Below, in pieces: positions 5,346-5,489 of a stretch of 5,489 nucleotides of DNA. Position 1 is the stretch's first letter, and each line of letters opens with the position of its first letter. Source of the stretch: Erysipelotrichaceae bacterium (lineage in GTDB: Bacteria > Bacillota_I > Bacilli_A > Erysipelotrichales > Erysipelotrichaceae). Below the pieces are notes generated by a model. That model saw only the letters and a program-made list of their open reading frames with translations, searched no databases and was not told the DNA's origin. The stretch lies in assembly GCA_019415435.1 (NCBI GenBank), contig DXZE01000071.1, forward strand, positions 1-5,489, in the 5' to 3' direction. The position numbers and the translations under genes were made by a program.

Positions 5346-5403
5346 AAAAAGAAAAATGGTGAAGATCTGGAAATTTGTATTATTTCCATTTTTCTTCACC
5401 ATT
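5346..5403 (-). terminator. Long leftward intrinsic terminator
   Basis: AATGGTGAAGA (5355-5365) pairs with TCTTCACCATT (5393-5403), 11 pairs. Inside, GGAAAT (5369-5374) pairs with ATTTCC (5382-5387) across a small asymmetric internal loop. On the minus strand the stem runs into TTTTTCTTTTTG, a strong T-tract. It starts 20 bases after the stop of the partial gene at the right edge and would end that transcript. Confidence 0.65.
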
Positions 5404-5422
5404 ACGGACTATTCTTACTGTT

Positions 5423-5488
5423 CTAGATTTCTTCGTCAACTAACCCCGACCCATAAAGGGTCGAGGCTTGCAGGGCCTTGATTCCCTT
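5423..5488 (-). CDS. C-terminal end of a possible TnpB-like protein (partial, runs off the right edge)
   Basis: The last 21 codons of a minus-strand frame end in TAG and read KGIKALQASTLYGSGLVDEEI. Known TnpB proteins of IS200/IS605-type elements often continue after their zinc-ribbon and RDxNAAxNI motif with KGI.aL and a variable tail, several ending in GLVDE-like residues. In such elements the gene's 3' end doubles as the structured guide-RNA scaffold. A CGACCC-TTTAT-GGGTCG hairpin followed by GGGGTTAGTTGACGAAGAAATC lies exactly here, in keeping with that. No domain is visible, so the call rests on a short tail and on local structure. It may be another protein end. The terminator at 5346-5403 follows. 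Confidence 0.35.
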   Translation of the reverse strand, partial: KGIKALQASTLYGSGLVDEEI

Positions 5489-5489
5489 T

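Noticed and set aside
1..5489. CRISPR array, tRNA, rRNA or riboswitch
   Set aside because: No regularly spaced direct repeats, no tRNA or rRNA-like sequence, and no riboswitch core seen on either strand by eye.

Overview
The window is a low-to-mid GC Bacillota-type chromosome fragment. Strong AGGAG ribosome sites, cre-like elements, a mannose-family PTS IIA protein, and the style of the NagA and Csp proteins support this. A gut Erysipelotrichales-type host is my best guess, but that is an inference and not proven by the sequence.

Positions 1-108 hold a hairpin resembling the right end of a TnpB-carrying (IS200/IS605-like) element, then the terminator of a leftward operon. From about 1744 down to 109 that operon carries agaS (SIS-fold amino-sugar-phosphate deaminase/isomerase) followed by a mannose/sorbose-family PTS EIIA. 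A 189-bp divergent control region (1745-1933) contains promoter-like sequences for both directions and two cre-like sites. Rightward from it runs nagA (N-acetyl-hexosamine-6-phosphate deacetylase), with an unrecognised four-helix membrane protein one base behind. The logic is N-acetyl-amino-sugar catabolism: PTS uptake and phosphorylation (EIIA here, the other PTS parts not in view), deacetylation by NagA, then deamination/isomerisation by AgaS. The arrangement fits N-acetylgalactosamine or N-acetylglucosamine use, for example from mucin.

Next is a monocistronic cold-shock protein gene (3797-3997) with its own promoter, a short leader and a strong terminator. That terminator also covers the end of a convergent Cof-type HAD phosphatase gene (4039-4839, minus). 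The phosphatase start lies inside a perfect 11-bp hairpin.

From about 4850 to the right edge I see no intact gene. The stretch holds a decayed C-terminal piece of an ISAs1-family transposase, an isolated perfect 17-bp palindrome, an orphan Shine-Dalgarno sequence, a long leftward terminator, and at the edge what looks like the last 21 codons of a TnpB-like protein. The metabolic core therefore sits between mobile-element debris on both sides. I did not find a convincing new multi-gene system. The least explained items are the membrane protein coupled to nagA and the hairpin-embedded start of the HAD gene.
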